Below, piece after piece: positions 1 through 10,764 of a DNA stretch of 64,000 nucleotides. The first letter of the stretch is position 1. Each line of letters opens with the position of its first letter. The position numbers and the translations under genes are program-made. Origin of the DNA: Trissonchulus latispiculum (lineage: Eukaryota > Nematoda > Enoplea > Enoplida > Ironidae); assembly GCA_030248195.1 (NCBI GenBank), contig JASAND010026680.1:94838-158837 (forward strand), read 5' to 3'. The notes under the pieces are model-generated. The model was not told where the DNA came from and ran no database searches. It saw nothing but the letters and a program-made list of their open reading frames with translations.

Positions 1-683
1 TTTGGAATTCGGTAGTGAGGTTTAGAGCTGGGCAACACACCAACCATGAGCCACCGGCTAACGGTTTCTCTCCTTCCAAAGCGCCTCCCTCATGAAGTTA
101 CCTGCCTCACTCCACACTTCCAAGAAACATTTATATATGGGTTCATCTCATACTGGCTAGGGGGGGGGGAGGCCCCCACCGGAGGACAGGGCATCGGGTC
201 GGGGCAGGGGGGGACGGCAGGGAACAAACGGAAAATAATTTTTTTGGTTAAATTTGCCTCGGATTTTTTGGTAAAATTCTATTGGGATTTTAAATTTTTT
301 CAAAAATCGCCTCGCCAGGGACGACTTTTGCAGTTCGCTGAAAATTTTTGTTCAAGGTGCAACCCCCCTCAAATTTTTTTGGGGACAAGCCCCCCCCAGG
401 ACCCGACCCTATGTTAATGTATGTCGCTGGTCTGCTCAAATCAGCCCCCCCCCCTCCAAATGATAAAAAATAAAAATCGTCTCCAGCGCACGCCTAACGA
501 AGATTATAAATTCCTAGTTTGTAGGAGTGTTAGATCTGAGCAATTATTGACATTGCAATTGGCTAAGTGCTACCTACCTTCATGTTCACTTAATGTTTCC
601 GGGAAATCAATTTTTTCGACGGTCCTACTATGTAGCAAATCACATTGAATGGATCCAATACACCTAATCTATTTGTTGTTTAG
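1..683. other. Non-coding start of window with a G/C-run repeat
   Basis: This is probably intron or upstream sequence of the plus-strand gene whose first visible exon starts at 684. Positions 160-435 alternate long G runs and C runs with A/T-rich filler, the same texture as the MITE remnants elsewhere in the window. I could not pair its ends or find a target duplication. No convincing exon is seen; the open frames here are artefacts of the low-complexity sequence. Confidence 0.4.
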
Positions 684-830
684 ATTAGCGGAAAAGGAAG
701 AATCCAGCAGCGGCAGCTCCAAGGATAGAAAAGAAGAGGCTGTTGCCTCCAAATCTGTCGGTACTCAGTGCAAGAAGGATATATCGTTCTCTACACTGAA
801 CGCGGATGCACTCTTTCCTCGTTGTTCTAG
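684..830 (+). CDS. Unknown-protein gene, first visible exon
   Basis: The acceptor is TTGTTGTTTAG ending at 683 and the donor is AG|GTTAGC at 831. It encodes a Ser/Glu/Lys-rich stretch containing SVGTQC. The exon ends two bases into a codon, which the first base of the next exon completes to AGC (Ser). A second AG five bases further in (687-688) could serve as an alternative acceptor. Confidence 0.6.
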
Positions 831-3800
831 GTTAGCACTGTGAAATTTAGAAATTCGAGAAGGGAAAGAAATTCAATATATATATGATCAAGATCACTAT
901 ACATGCACTTTAGAACGACGATGAATTTGTTGGACCATGCTCTTAAAACCTAAAGCCGTGGATCTTTAATAAATGTCTCTAATAAATGTCTCAAGTAAAT
1001 GTTAGTGAAATATTACAACTAAAAATTACATTAAATTATTAAATTAATTTTGAAATTTTGTTGTTACACTTCAGCACAAAACGACCTGCCTGTGAAAGTC
1101 GATCCTGGGCCGAGCCGGAAAGAGACACATCCAGAAGAAATTCCCACGTTCGCGAAGAGAAACAGGAACGCTCCAAATCATTTTCGACTCAAGATTCTCC
1201 GGAACATCAGTCTCCTATAAGAATAACCAGGGTAAAAATTACTCTGTTTCGTTGTGTCTCATTTTAAATTGGTTGCGGTTTGTTTGCATTATTCTAATTC
1301 TTCTACATGTTGAGAACTAAGTTTTTGCTGACGCTGCTACTAACAAAGTGAATGCTGTTCAACTGTTCAATGTTCAACTGTTCTGTTCAATCGGCACTGT
1401 TCAACTTTCAATTAGATTGGAATTGATTCACTGATTGATTAATTAATTAATTAATTAGTTAATTAATAAATTAATTTGTTTTCAATTCCTCCAGTTCACT
1501 TTCGCTTCTGATTATAATTTTATAGGCTCCAAACAGTTGGCGTCGCACCAAAACCATGGATCACAGCAGTTCCATTGTGAAGTACGAGGACAGTCTGAAG
1601 TCCCATGCTGCCAATTCAACCGCTCTCTCTGGTGCATTTCTTACGGTACCTTGCCAGACTCAGGAAAAGCGTCCCTCCCTCGGTGCCATCGGGTATCTGC
1701 GCGAATCGGGTCAGGCAGTGGTCGAAAAGGGACCTCCGCCTTCCGAGATCCGCAGAGGCTCAATGCAGACCGGTGCCCTGGCGCATACCTCGCCTGAGAT
1801 GGCTCGCCGGATGAGCCAGCTGAAGGAAATGCGCCAGGCTCAGTCCTATGCCAAGGCAGAGGATGAACTGAGAGCCAGGCAGCAGCGGCCGCCTGTGCTC
1901 GCCCAGATCTACTCCCGCAGCGATGTGGGCCCTGAGTATCGACGTCGCTCTCTGGTTCGGCAGGATCCGATCCTACCAGAGTCAACGGCCGACCTGGACG
2001 GAGTGGGCGGCGATTATGGGCCTATGATGGCCGAATTTTATCGCCAATGTCAGTCCGTCTTTACCTGCCCCATTCCCGTGGATGTGGGTGGTAGAGCGCC
2101 GGATGTGCGTCCGGTTGAACCTATGGACAGTCGGCCCAGCCCGTCCAAGCAGATGCTTGAACCGGGCAGCGCAGCCAATTTTCCCGGCGTTCGTCGACAG
2201 TCGCGCAGCTGTGACGTGGACTACGCCAACTCGGGCCGACGCAGTCCAGTCACAACGCCGACCCGGCAAGCCAAGAGTTTGGAGGCCCCGCCGACTACGA
2301 TTATTTATCCCAGAGATCCGCGTAGAAGTGTCCATCCGGACGCCCGATTGGACGTTCATCCGCCGCGTCCCATCAGGGCTCCTACCCTAATTCGACAGTG
2401 CACGACGGATAGTAGCGAAATAGATCTGGACACGTTGGCAGAAAGGGTAGGCGGGTTTTATAGATTGTCGTTTTCATTAACGGATGCACTATTGATGTAT
2501 CTCTGTATTGTTTGCACCGCAATTACAACATTATTGTAATGACACTTTGTCACACCACACATTTTCCCTATTCACACTAGTTCTTAAATTATATGAACGT
2601 CATTAATGAGGTTCTTTCATAGGTATTATTACCAATCTAAGGAAGATACTTTAAACGTTCAAAAATTATTTGTTCAAAGTTTAAAAGAAATCTCAGGCAT
2701 GGGCACTTGTTGGTTGGCTTACCCGTATCTAGAAGTGAGATAAGAGAAACCCAAGTTAAGTAGACTAAAAGGTAGCAGATTGCGGAATTTAGCTAGTTCT
2801 TGTGGAGAAACTAAAGGCAGATAGCTTCGTCGCATACAGCAAGTTAAAGATTCAGGTTGATTTGGAAAACGAGCGCAGTCAAGATTGCGAACTCATTGCC
2901 TAATTCATATCACCTCTTAAAGTTGCCGGAGTCGGGTCGACCTTGTTTACGTAATGAAATTAAGAGATCGCCCAGCTGCTTGCTTTTTCGTTCTACTGTT
3001 GTTGTTGCACTTGTGCGCGGCTTTGCTCATTCTAGACAGTAGCACACCTAACCAAAAGATTAGGTACGGCGTGCGTAATTCAATTCGAAAAGATTACGAA
3101 ACAAGTAACGGCTACTCCGATTCTAAGCTCCCATTCCAGTGCCCGTGCCTTTGCTATATTTGTTCATTTATCCTTTGCATGAGTGGTGTTGTCGCCTGTT
3201 GATGTAATGCGTTATGCAAACTGTTTGTTCTTATTGACTAAGCTGCACTTAGTTTCTTCCCAGGACACTGCGGACATAAAAGCTGAATGTAAAAAGCTGT
3301 GGCTTCTCCGAAGCACTCTGGAAGCCTCGGATGATGACGATGAGCCCCTTCCAGAGAATGAGAGCGAACAACCTCCCACCTCCACCTCAGCTCCGCAAGG
3401 CCATTCCCCCACGGTAAGGAAGGATGAAACTAAAGAAACTAAAGCGCTTTTGAGGTTTAAAGAAAACAATTTCGCTTTCTACATTTTTAGTCAGACTCTA
3501 GACTGAAACGTGCAATTTCGGTAATTCTTTAGGTCGACTCCCGAAACCAAAACCAAAACCAGTCACAAAATTTAACACAAGTAAAGGAAACAAACAACTA
3601 GTTATCACAAAGCAATACCTTGTAGTCCGAACAAATATTGGAGTGCAAACGTAAGCCTTGTAAAGCTATTTAGGATTAACCAAGAGTTTATAATACCAAG
3701 AGTGGGAAGCTTGGCCCTTCCTAATGGAAATGGCCTGCGAGATGCTCGGCACATTAAGGCCGAAATCTCGGGGGGGGGGTACCACTTACCATTGTTCAGC

Positions 3801-6448
3801 ATGTGTTTATATGCGTTTGAACTAAAACGCATCTGATTGGCTAATCGCCTACCTTATGTCAAATTTACGTGTATAAGCGGACCCCCCCCCGAGGCTTTTC
3901 AGTTCGACTGCATATAAACACACGCTTAACAACGCTAAGCGGGACCCCCCCGAGCTCTCGGGGGGGGGTCCGCTTATACACGTAAATTTGACATAAGGTA
4001 GGCGATTAGCCAATCAGATGCGTTTTAGTTCAAACGCATATAAACACATGCTGAACAATGGTAAGTGGTACCCCGCCACCCGAGATTTCGGCCTTAATGT
4101 GATCAGAACGTATCCTACACGTACACGTCGTCGTATATCGTCGTACATATTGTCGTTGTTAACTGTCGTTTATGTCATTGTCAGTTTGTCACTGATCATT
4201 AACTGTTCTAACTTATAAAACAAGTCTGATCATAAGTGGGAATTCTCAAGAATATTCTTAGAAAATTGAAAAAATTACAAAACGTAGTTGTTTGGCAGTG
4301 AAAGATATTATGAGATTGTGATTATGAGAAGCCCTTAAACCGCCGCCGATAGTTTGATACGCCTTTTATTACCTCGTTCAACAAAAAACAAGGAGCCCTT
4401 ATAAAAGTCCTTGTTAGCAGACAAGACACAGTCGAGATGTCTTCTAGGTAAAGATTGTACAAGGAGTGAAAAGTTTAGCCTTCTTTTTTGACATAAAAAC
4501 TTGTAACCTATGCCATGAGTTGGGAGTGATTTCTATTGACATTGTTTGTTGCCATCAATCATCTTTAAGTAAAGTGAGATATCCACAAACTGTAACTAAA
4601 GTGTTTTAGAATGAAGATGGAGAAGCAAGCGCGTCCTATACCACATCCTTTGAGTCCAACACGGAACCGGTCCCACCTCCCGATGAGTGTCTCAAAAGAC
4701 GGCGATCTTCTTATTTGGAACCTCCGGCCTTGAGCCATGAGATGAAACGACAAAGATACAAGTACGTGTGTGTTGCTAAGCACGAGACAGAAAGTATGAA
4801 ATCAGTTGTGTGTGATTAGAATAAAATTTATTAGGTCTCATTCAGCTTGGGTCTTTTCCTCCGGTACTGTTTCGGGATCAGGCCACGGACTTGGTGGGCG
4901 CCTAATGCCCCAGTCCCGATTAGCAATCAGCCAAATCGGTTCGACTTCGACACGTAAATTTTTCGGGTCTGGCCGGAAACAAGTCGGTTTTTCTGACGAA
5001 ACCTATTTATCCGGCCTTTTCTGCTTGTTCATCACCATTTGTTTCTGACTCCTTCTCTCTAACAGCATGGTTTGCACCTTATCCGGGAGGGGGGAAGAGA
5101 GATTGTAACCTCTGTAAATGTAACCATGTAAATTGTGTTTACCTACGTAAGTATGTAGATACCTACACTACAGTACCTAAGTTAATTTTCTTTCTAGATC
5201 GTGGCCCCACTCCCCGTTTTAGATCTATTCAAACTCCCTTTATTGACATTTTGTATTTCAATTTGTTGTCTATTTTGTTTCAGAAGTCTATTCGCCAAGC
5301 GGCAACTTCTCATGCAGCAAGGAGAAAGTTTGGATGACGGTAGCTTTGATCGAAGTATAGAAAGAAGCATTGACAGCTATGATAGAAGTTTTGAGAGTAC
5401 CGATTCCAGTCGTCCTGAATTCTTTCTCACCTCCTTTGAGTCTAACGTATCCAATGTCTCAAATCTGTCAAATAATTCCTATGTTTCAAACACTGAGGAG
5501 CAAAGTGGTAAATACTTATTTATTTTATTTTAATTCAGTCTTATTAGTTGTTGAATCATCAAACGATACTCCTGTTAGCTGATGCCAGAAAATATACAGA
5601 ACAGTTATGCTGCTGCCATTTTGTATTTTCTTTGTATTATTCTATGGAGTACATTAACATAATCTTGTATAATTCCACTACCTATAAACCATAAACTACC
5701 TAGCTCAATTATGACACGGAAAAATTTCTTTCTTTCAGACAGCACCGGCGACAGTTCAGGGAAAAAGCGAATTGGCGACATCAAGCACGACAGTGGCTAC
5801 AAGTCTCAGTCGACCGAAGGTCAGCCTGGTACAAGCGGCGCCCATCGGATGACTGGGTCATCCAATCACAACTTGACAGAACCCGGTTCCTCCATGAATC
5901 TATCGGTTCGGGGATTTTCCCAGTCTTTGGACGCCCGTTCTCCCACATCCAACTCCTACCTGGATCACCAACCCTATCCGGAAAAGCGCTCTCCACGGGA
6001 AGGATCCAGGTCACGTGATCACAGTCCAATGAGCCACATCGTGCCCGTCCCACCGCTGAACCGAGACTACTCCATCGACTCCAAAACAGACCAAATCTTC
6101 AGAGAATTTAGTCGCTATGATCCGGAAATGGATCGAGCTCAGGCCTCTCGATTTGCGAAATCCGCCTCCGTTGATCATCGATATCCGGCCGTTCCGACCG
6201 GCGGAAGCAGTCCAGGGCGAAGCGCAGCCCGACGATACTTGCCCCATTCCCCGGGACCCTCGCATATGCAGGGAGAAATGCAGCATAAGCTGGCAAATTC
6301 CTTTGATGGACGTCAAAAGGTCCACGAAAATAGATACGTTCCCCCGCCGATTTTTGCTCGCCGACCCGCTCAAAGCTGTCACACTTCAATTCCCATTATA
6401 AAACTTCCGACAGAGGAAGAATTGGCTGCTATTGTGCCAAAGTCTTGA
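684..6448 (+). CDS. 3' part of a multi-exon gene: large Ser/Arg/Pro-rich protein of unknown function
   Basis: Seven exons join in one frame: 684-830, 1075-1231, 1526-2446, 3264-3413, 4610-4761, 5284-5507 and 5739-6448. Each has AG before it and GT after it, the split codons are compatible, and the stop codon is at 6446-6448. The visible part is 819 codons and the 5' end lies outside the window. No enzyme domain or membrane segment is visible. The chain is polar, with many basic-Ser phosphosite-like motifs (RRGS, RRQS, RRRSS), Asp/Glu runs, a repeated Asp-Arg-Ser pattern and a DSGYKS motif that fits the beta-TrCP phosphodegron DSGxxS. These traits suggest a disordered, phosphorylated tail or scaffold. 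That is inference, and I do not recognise the family. Coding DNA is distinctly more GC-rich than its introns. It converges on the minus-strand candidate gene at 7698-9463. Confidence 0.72.
1075..1231 (+). CDS. Unknown-protein gene, second visible exon
   Basis: The acceptor TTACACTTCAG ends at 1074 and the donor AGG|GTAAAA starts at 1232. The exon ends on a whole codon (phase 0). It encodes a basic, Arg/Glu/Ser-rich segment without a recognisable domain. Confidence 0.62.
1526..2446 (+). CDS. Unknown-protein gene, long third visible exon
   Basis: This is the most clearly coding exon: 307 codons open in one frame, GC-rich, between the acceptor ATTTTATAG (ends 1525) and the donor AGG|GTAGGC (2447). 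The product is rich in Arg, Pro, Ser and Gln. It includes a short helical, heptad-like stretch (MARRMSQLKEMRQAQ) and several RRxS motifs suited to basophilic kinases. An ATG at 1556 lies inside the exon, but the frame is open upstream to the splice site, so I treat it as internal. Confidence 0.75.
2447..3263 (+). other. Intron without recognisable features
   Basis: This 817-bp interval lies between two in-frame exons. I see no exon-like segment, palindrome or tandem repeat in it. Short open frames on both strands lack splice context and coding composition. Confidence 0.55.
3264..3413 (+). CDS. Unknown-protein gene, fourth visible exon
   Basis: The acceptor TTTCTTCCCAG ends at 3263 and the donor ACG|GTAAGG is at 3414. 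The exon is 50 whole codons, phase 0 at both ends, so it could be skipped without shifting frame. It encodes a short Lys/Leu-rich segment followed by an acidic run (DDDDE) and a Pro/Ser/Thr-rich tail. Confidence 0.68.
3751..4100. repeat. Foldback element with 143-bp arms
   Basis: The arm at 3751-3893 is the near-perfect inverse complement of 3957-4100, with a 60-bp loop. Each arm carries a TATAAACACA-like box, a stretch of G/C runs and the block around CCGAAATCTCGG. The same block recurs at 8094-8131, so the element belongs to a dispersed family. It sits in an intron of the plus-strand gene. Mirror-image open reading frames on both strands are by-products of the palindrome. Confidence 0.85.
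4610..4761 (+). CDS. Unknown-protein gene, fifth visible exon
   Basis: The acceptor AAGTGTTTTAG ends at 4609 and the donor AA|GTACGT follows at 4762. It is phase 0 at the start and leaves two bases at the end. It encodes an acidic N-terminal half and a basic KRRRSS motif. The preceding exon ends in phase 0 and the next supplies the missing base, so the frame holds across both junctions. Confidence 0.65.
4762..5283 (+). other. Intron without recognisable features
   Basis: This 522-bp intron shows no palindrome, repeat or exon-like sequence that I can support. A pyrimidine-rich tract ending TTTGTTTCAG marks its 3' splice site. Confidence 0.5.
5284..5507 (+). CDS. Unknown-protein gene, sixth visible exon
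   Basis: The acceptor TTTTGTTTCAG ends at 5283 and the donor G|GTAAAT is at 5508. The product has an unusual run in which Asp-Arg-Ser is repeated (DDGSFDRSIERSIDSYDRSF) and then a Ser/Asn/Val-rich stretch. Both are typical of disordered regions and offer many potential phosphosites. Confidence 0.7.
5739..6448 (+). CDS. Unknown-protein gene, terminal exon
   Basis: The acceptor TTCTTTCAG ends at 5738 and the stop TGA is at 6446-6448. It encodes 236 residues rich in Ser, Pro, Arg and Tyr, and starts by completing a split Asp codon. Near its start is DSGYKS, a match to the DSGxxS phosphodegron. The C-terminus is a short hydrophobic/acidic segment ending IVPKS. No domain is recognised. Codon use and GC content are clearly coding, unlike the flanking DNA. 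Confidence 0.75.
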
Positions 6449-7697
6449 AATTTCTAGTTGACATTACATTGATCTGTTGTTATTATCTGTGTGAATTTTA
6501 ATTATGAACACAAGAAAGATAAGAAATAATAATTTAGCTTGTTAAAGGAATCGTTACGTATATACTGCTGGCAGCGACTGCAGTTAAAAGTATATTCTCA
6601 CTATATTCTATCTCGAATAAGGATAGGTAACGACATCATCATCAACGTATTTTATTCAAAGGTATACGTTAAGCTTAACGTTTACATCTGAACCTAAATT
6701 AGGTACTCAGATTGTCATTCTTGTAGAATTAGTTCTCTTCTAAAGTTCCACATGTCGTGGAGAATCGTAAAAAGCGACACTGACAAGATCACAGTTTGGT
6801 AACAACGTTGCTGCATAGCCAACTCTGTGAGTTCGTTTGGATAGGAATTTAACGGCATCTTCTAAACAAACAATATATACGATATACATTACTGCAAACA
6901 ATATATACTCAAAGCCAAAACGAAACGTTTAAGGAAAGTTTATCAAATAGTCTGTCCATAAGATTCGATCGAATGAACGAAATAATGACAAAAACATTTA
7001 TGGAAAAGGCTGATATAAAAAATTTCCGCAACAACCATACTCTTGCATGTGAGGATAGGCAAACTTTCTTGAAGTCTGCTTCTCTAAGCTTTCTTGAAAT
7101 TGTCATTTTAACTTTCTAATTCAACCTAAGCTTGTAAAATTCGAATCCAGCTTACCAATCGATGACTTAGGAGCCAAACTTGGAATCTCAAACCCGGATG
7201 CCGGTTTATACCATTCATCGATCACCACACCACCTCAAAATCAAACAAAACCAGAATGATTATTCTTTAATATTTCTTTCAGTTCTATCGATTATGAGAA
7301 AATACAGTAACAGGACAACTTTATTGGATCAGCCTCAGCCCACGAAAGAAAACTGTATAAATACGAATCCGACCATACGAATCAGATGGTTGAGTTGAAT
7401 TACAGCCGATTCAAATTATCGCAACATCTGAACTGAACACTCGAAACATTCGAACCTCACGTCTCGCTCAAGCCTACCTCTATGAAGCCTGTTATTGGCG
7501 CTTGCTGTGTACTGTACAAACAATTACTACATTTCATTGAACTGCTTCAAATAAGATATACCTACCTGGTACAAAAGCCAACATCTCTGTGTTGCGAACT
7601 TCTTTATACTTATATAAGACTCAATTCTCTAATACTCCTAGTTGATACCAAGAATACGTAATGGAATATTCTATTATGTAGTCTTGTTTATACTAAG
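6449..7697. other. Intergenic region between convergent genes
   Basis: This region lies downstream of the plus-strand stop codon and of the minus-strand stop at 7698, so it should hold both 3' UTRs. It is AT-rich. I see no long palindrome or tandem repeat, and no canonical poly(A) signal close to either stop that I would rely on. Confidence 0.4.
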
Positions 7698-7996
7698 TTA
7701 AGTTGTAAACTTGCCATCTATGTGCTCATGTGGACTAATTCTTTCTTTGAACACACTGTATCCATGATGAGCGTATCTGTGGCCAAGCAACAGGCCCAGT
7801 GGCAATTCCAGAAGTCCACTCACTAGTCGTCCAACTAATCCACCTCCTGCCTTTTTCACAACTTCTTGCACAAGCTTTTCAGCGAACGAATTGAACTTGG
7901 ACTGAATCTGAATAGGACTGCGATCCATTAGCTGACGGTAGTAGTTCGTAGCATCCAGGGCTTCATTGCGAAATTCTCTCATGTTAACAGCTTTGC
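7698..7996 (-). CDS. Gly/Leu-rich small protein, exon 2
   Basis: It begins after ATATAG and runs to TAA at 7698-7700. It completes a Gly codon split by the intron. The product begins with a charged helix-like part and ends in a hydrophobic Gly/Leu segment followed by a His-rich polar tail. Confidence 0.52.
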
Positions 7997-9463
7997 CTAT
8001 ATAATACATTGTACATAAGAATAAATGGATAAAAACATGGTATCAAGAGTTTATTGTAGGAAAAGTAAGGTACCAAGTCCATCCCGCTTTATCAGATGCT
8101 CGGGCCATTAAGGACGAAATCTCGGCGGTGGTAGTGTTTTAGAACGGCCGGGAAGCCGGCGGCCGGCCGCCGGCCGGCCGGCGGCTTTTGAGCCGGTGGC
8201 CGGCCCGGCTGAGTGTCTGGCCGTTCGGCCGGCGGCCGGCCGTTGGCCGTTCGGCCGTCCAGCCGGCGGCTGGCCGCCGGCCTAACACAAATATTTGTAG
8301 TTAATACAGCAATTTGACCAGAGCAACAGATGTTTACAAAACAAATCCAAGAAAGAATGTGAACTTATTCCAAATATATAAGTAAAAACCGATTCCATTG
8401 CCTTTTTAATGCATCAATATTTATATTTTACAATTTTCTAGCTCAGATTGCCTTCAAACACTGAAAAATATGTCTGGCTAGCCGCCGGCCAGCCGGCCGT
8501 TGGTCGCCGGCCGAGAACGGCCAACGGCCGGCCGGCCGCCGGCCAGCCGGTGACAGTTTTTCGCCGGCCGGCGGCCGCCGGCGGGCGGTTCAAAAACACT
8601 AGGCGGTGGTACCACTTGTATTGTCACTGTTAAGCATGATTTTATACTAAAGTCCGACCGAAAGGTAGAAAGCGAAATTGTTTTCTTTATATCTGAAAGG
8701 CGCTTCAAGCTAGCGCTAGCTACCTTAAAGAATATATTTTCTGGACCGGAATGATGAGATCTCTCGTTTCGTGAAAATATATTTTTGAGATTTCCCGTGC
8801 GATTTCAAGGAGTGCTGCTTTCACATGTCCAGAATAATTGGTAAGTACTACTACCTCAATTGTCGCAGGAAATTTTTCCCCTTGTCCGAATGTCCTGCAC
8901 ACCAAATTTCGACTTTTTTGGTTGAAAAATGTGTGAATTATTCCAATTTTCCGTTTTTCGAACTCTTATTTCGAGATTTTTTGCCGCTTTTTCGATTTCT
9001 GACTGGCTTTTACTCGTGACTCACTCAGCGAAAAAACTTTTCGATTTGATTTCAGGACCGTCTAGGACACAGAGTTCAGTAAATATACTATATATATATT
9101 TTTCTTCAAATTCTCTGAAAGATTCATTTTACTTCATTTAATTCAGTTAATTCATAAATACACTGAAAATAGCGCTGAAGGGACCCCTCTGCGAAAGGCA
9201 GGTGTAAAGTAAATCAAAACCATGGTCACTATTTGTGCCAAAGTAGAACAGATGCTTCAACAAAAAACAAACTACCAGATAAACACACGTTTTACTATAT
9301 TTTCGTTGAAGACTGTGCAATTAAATTGTTTACCTTTGCAGGGTCCATGCTGAGCCATCGGATTACCACCACCCAAGAGACCGCCAATCAGACCTCCGCC
9401 GCCTCCGCCGCCGCCACCCAAAAGTCCGCCGAACAGTCCAGCATTCGTATGGTGTCCTAACAT
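7698..9463 (-). CDS. Candidate two-exon gene for a 142-residue Gly/Leu-rich protein
   Basis: Exon 1 (9334-9463) and exon 2 (7698-7996) join in frame through a GT/AG intron of 1337 bp (donor AAAG|GTAAAC, acceptor ATATAG|GC), giving 142 residues. Residues 9-33 form a glycine-rich, Leu/Ile/Phe-containing run that includes nine consecutive glycines. Residues 44-142 are a normal-looking mixed sequence with an amphipathic stretch and a second Gly/Leu-rich hydrophobic segment near residues 95-115. I do not recognise the family and see no clear signal peptide. The ATG at 9461-9463 is one possible start. The sequence TATGTTAG just before the next codon could instead be a splice acceptor, in which case more exons lie at higher coordinates. 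A hAT-type MITE occupies part of the intron. Confidence 0.5.
8094..8650. repeat. Diverged copy of the 3751-4100 foldback family, split by a MITE
   Basis: Positions 8094-8131 repeat the block GATGCTCGG...CATTAAGG...GAAATCTCGG seen at 3741-3770. Positions 8602-8640 repeat the adjoining GGTACCACTT...GTTAAGCATG block. The GC-rich element at 8132-8601 separates the two parts. Confidence 0.6.
8132..8601. mobile_element. hAT-type MITE, GGCCGG-rich, with exact 8-bp target duplication
   Basis: The ends are TAGTGTTTTAGAACGGCCG and the inverse of CGGGCGGTTCAAAAACACTA. The flanks at 8124-8131 and 8602-8609 are both GGCGGTGG, an exact 8-bp duplication as hAT transposases make. The interior near each end is built from GGCCGGCCG repeats around an AT-rich centre. 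No transposase is encoded, so the element is non-autonomous. It lies in the intron of the small minus-strand gene. Confidence 0.85.
9334..9463 (-). CDS. Gly/Leu-rich small protein, exon 1
   Basis: It encodes the polyglycine run with flanking LLGG and LIGG motifs, then ends one base into a codon at the donor AAAG|GTAAAC. The GGC/GGN-rich DNA could be a simple repeat, so on its own this exon is the weaker half of the prediction. Confidence 0.42.
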
Positions 9464-10764
9464 AGATTTAGCAAGAGTACATAATAACTAAGAGTGTCTG
9501 CCAGCTGCATCATATTCAGAGATATGTTGAGGATAACAGTTAACACCTTCCTTTCATTGAAAATGTGAAGCTACCACAAATGTGGTGCATATATTCTGGC
9601 TTCTTTGGCAAAATTTAGACTCACCCCGTTCCAAAATCCGGTTCCGGCACGTGTATCTGATTACACGGTTTAGTTGGCAGTTTGGAAATGTTATTCAAAG
9701 ATAACGGTTGACTCCCCCCCTGCTGCCACAGAGCATCCAGCATATGCAAATTGCATGCGCACACGTTGAAGCTCGACGCGTTCTCGCAACGCGGCTGGTT
9801 ACTTTAAGGGACCTTCATCATAGTCGCGAACATAGTACGCGCGTAGACGCGCCCCGACGTGCGTCTATAAACGTCATTGTCATTATCATTTTGCGCGCAT
9901 CAACGCGCGTCGATATGCGTCGATGTGCGTAAACTGGCATGCTACAAATAGACGCGATGACGCGTTGTCGACGCACGTCGACACCTCCTACTGTAGCATG
10001 GCAGTGTAACGCGTTAGCGCGCTTCCACGCACGTCTATGTACGTTGACATGAGTTTACGCGCCTACTCGCGATTGAACTATGAAATCAGCATTACCGATT
10101 GAACACTTTAGAGTGAGGAAGCATACACAATTGGTATCGTGCATATCGAAGGGAAATAATTAGTTAATATATGACAATTTTAACAGCTAACAATTTTAAG
10201 TACTATGATGAACTCTTAGTCTACCTACCTACGTCAAATCTCTATCAGGTTGGTTACTATATATTATACGTTATACACCCCCCGGAAAATTTGCCATGTC
10301 GGGGAAATTTTTATAAAGTTTTCGCGGCGTTGGCGCGAATTTTGTTAATTAACTCAGAAAAATCTATTTTACACATCAAATTACACGGTTAAACTTTCTA
10401 AAATTTGTGCAAAATCTGCTCTGAAAAATAGGTTACAATTATGCCACCTTCTAAAAAGGTCTGGCTTTTAGCTAAGTGCTGCCGCCCCCAGACCCCCTCC
10501 ATTTTAGCTAAAAATTCAACATTTTGCCCTTATAATCTAACAAGTTTGTAGAAATTGTTTTCTAAAAATGAAAAAACAGGTAAGTGAATTTTTACAGAAA
10601 TTTGAAATGGTACAATCCCATAGCACAATGAAATAGCACAACTTATGCGATTTGATAATTAATCTTTTTAAATGTTTTCATTATGACTTTTATTGTGATT
10701 CACAAAACTTCTTCAGCTTCTGTGGGGTTCTGCCCACCCAGACCCCCGTGTTGTGGCTATTTAA
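9464..10764. other. Repeat-rich intergenic stretch
   Basis: Three things stand out. Positions 9472-9497 match the terminal repeat of the foldback at 57808-58151 (CAAGAGTACATAATAACTAA). Positions 9760-10080 are rich in CGCG/GTCGACGC words related to the element at 25831-26024. Two short G/C hairpin motifs lie at about 10485 and 10725. No gene is supported. Confidence 0.5.

Noticed and set aside
8720..8905. Minus-strand frame of 61 codons containing VKAALLEIAREISKIYF
   Set aside because: It looks faintly protein-like and ends near a GT, but no matching acceptor or partner exon fits its phase. I could not support it as an exon.
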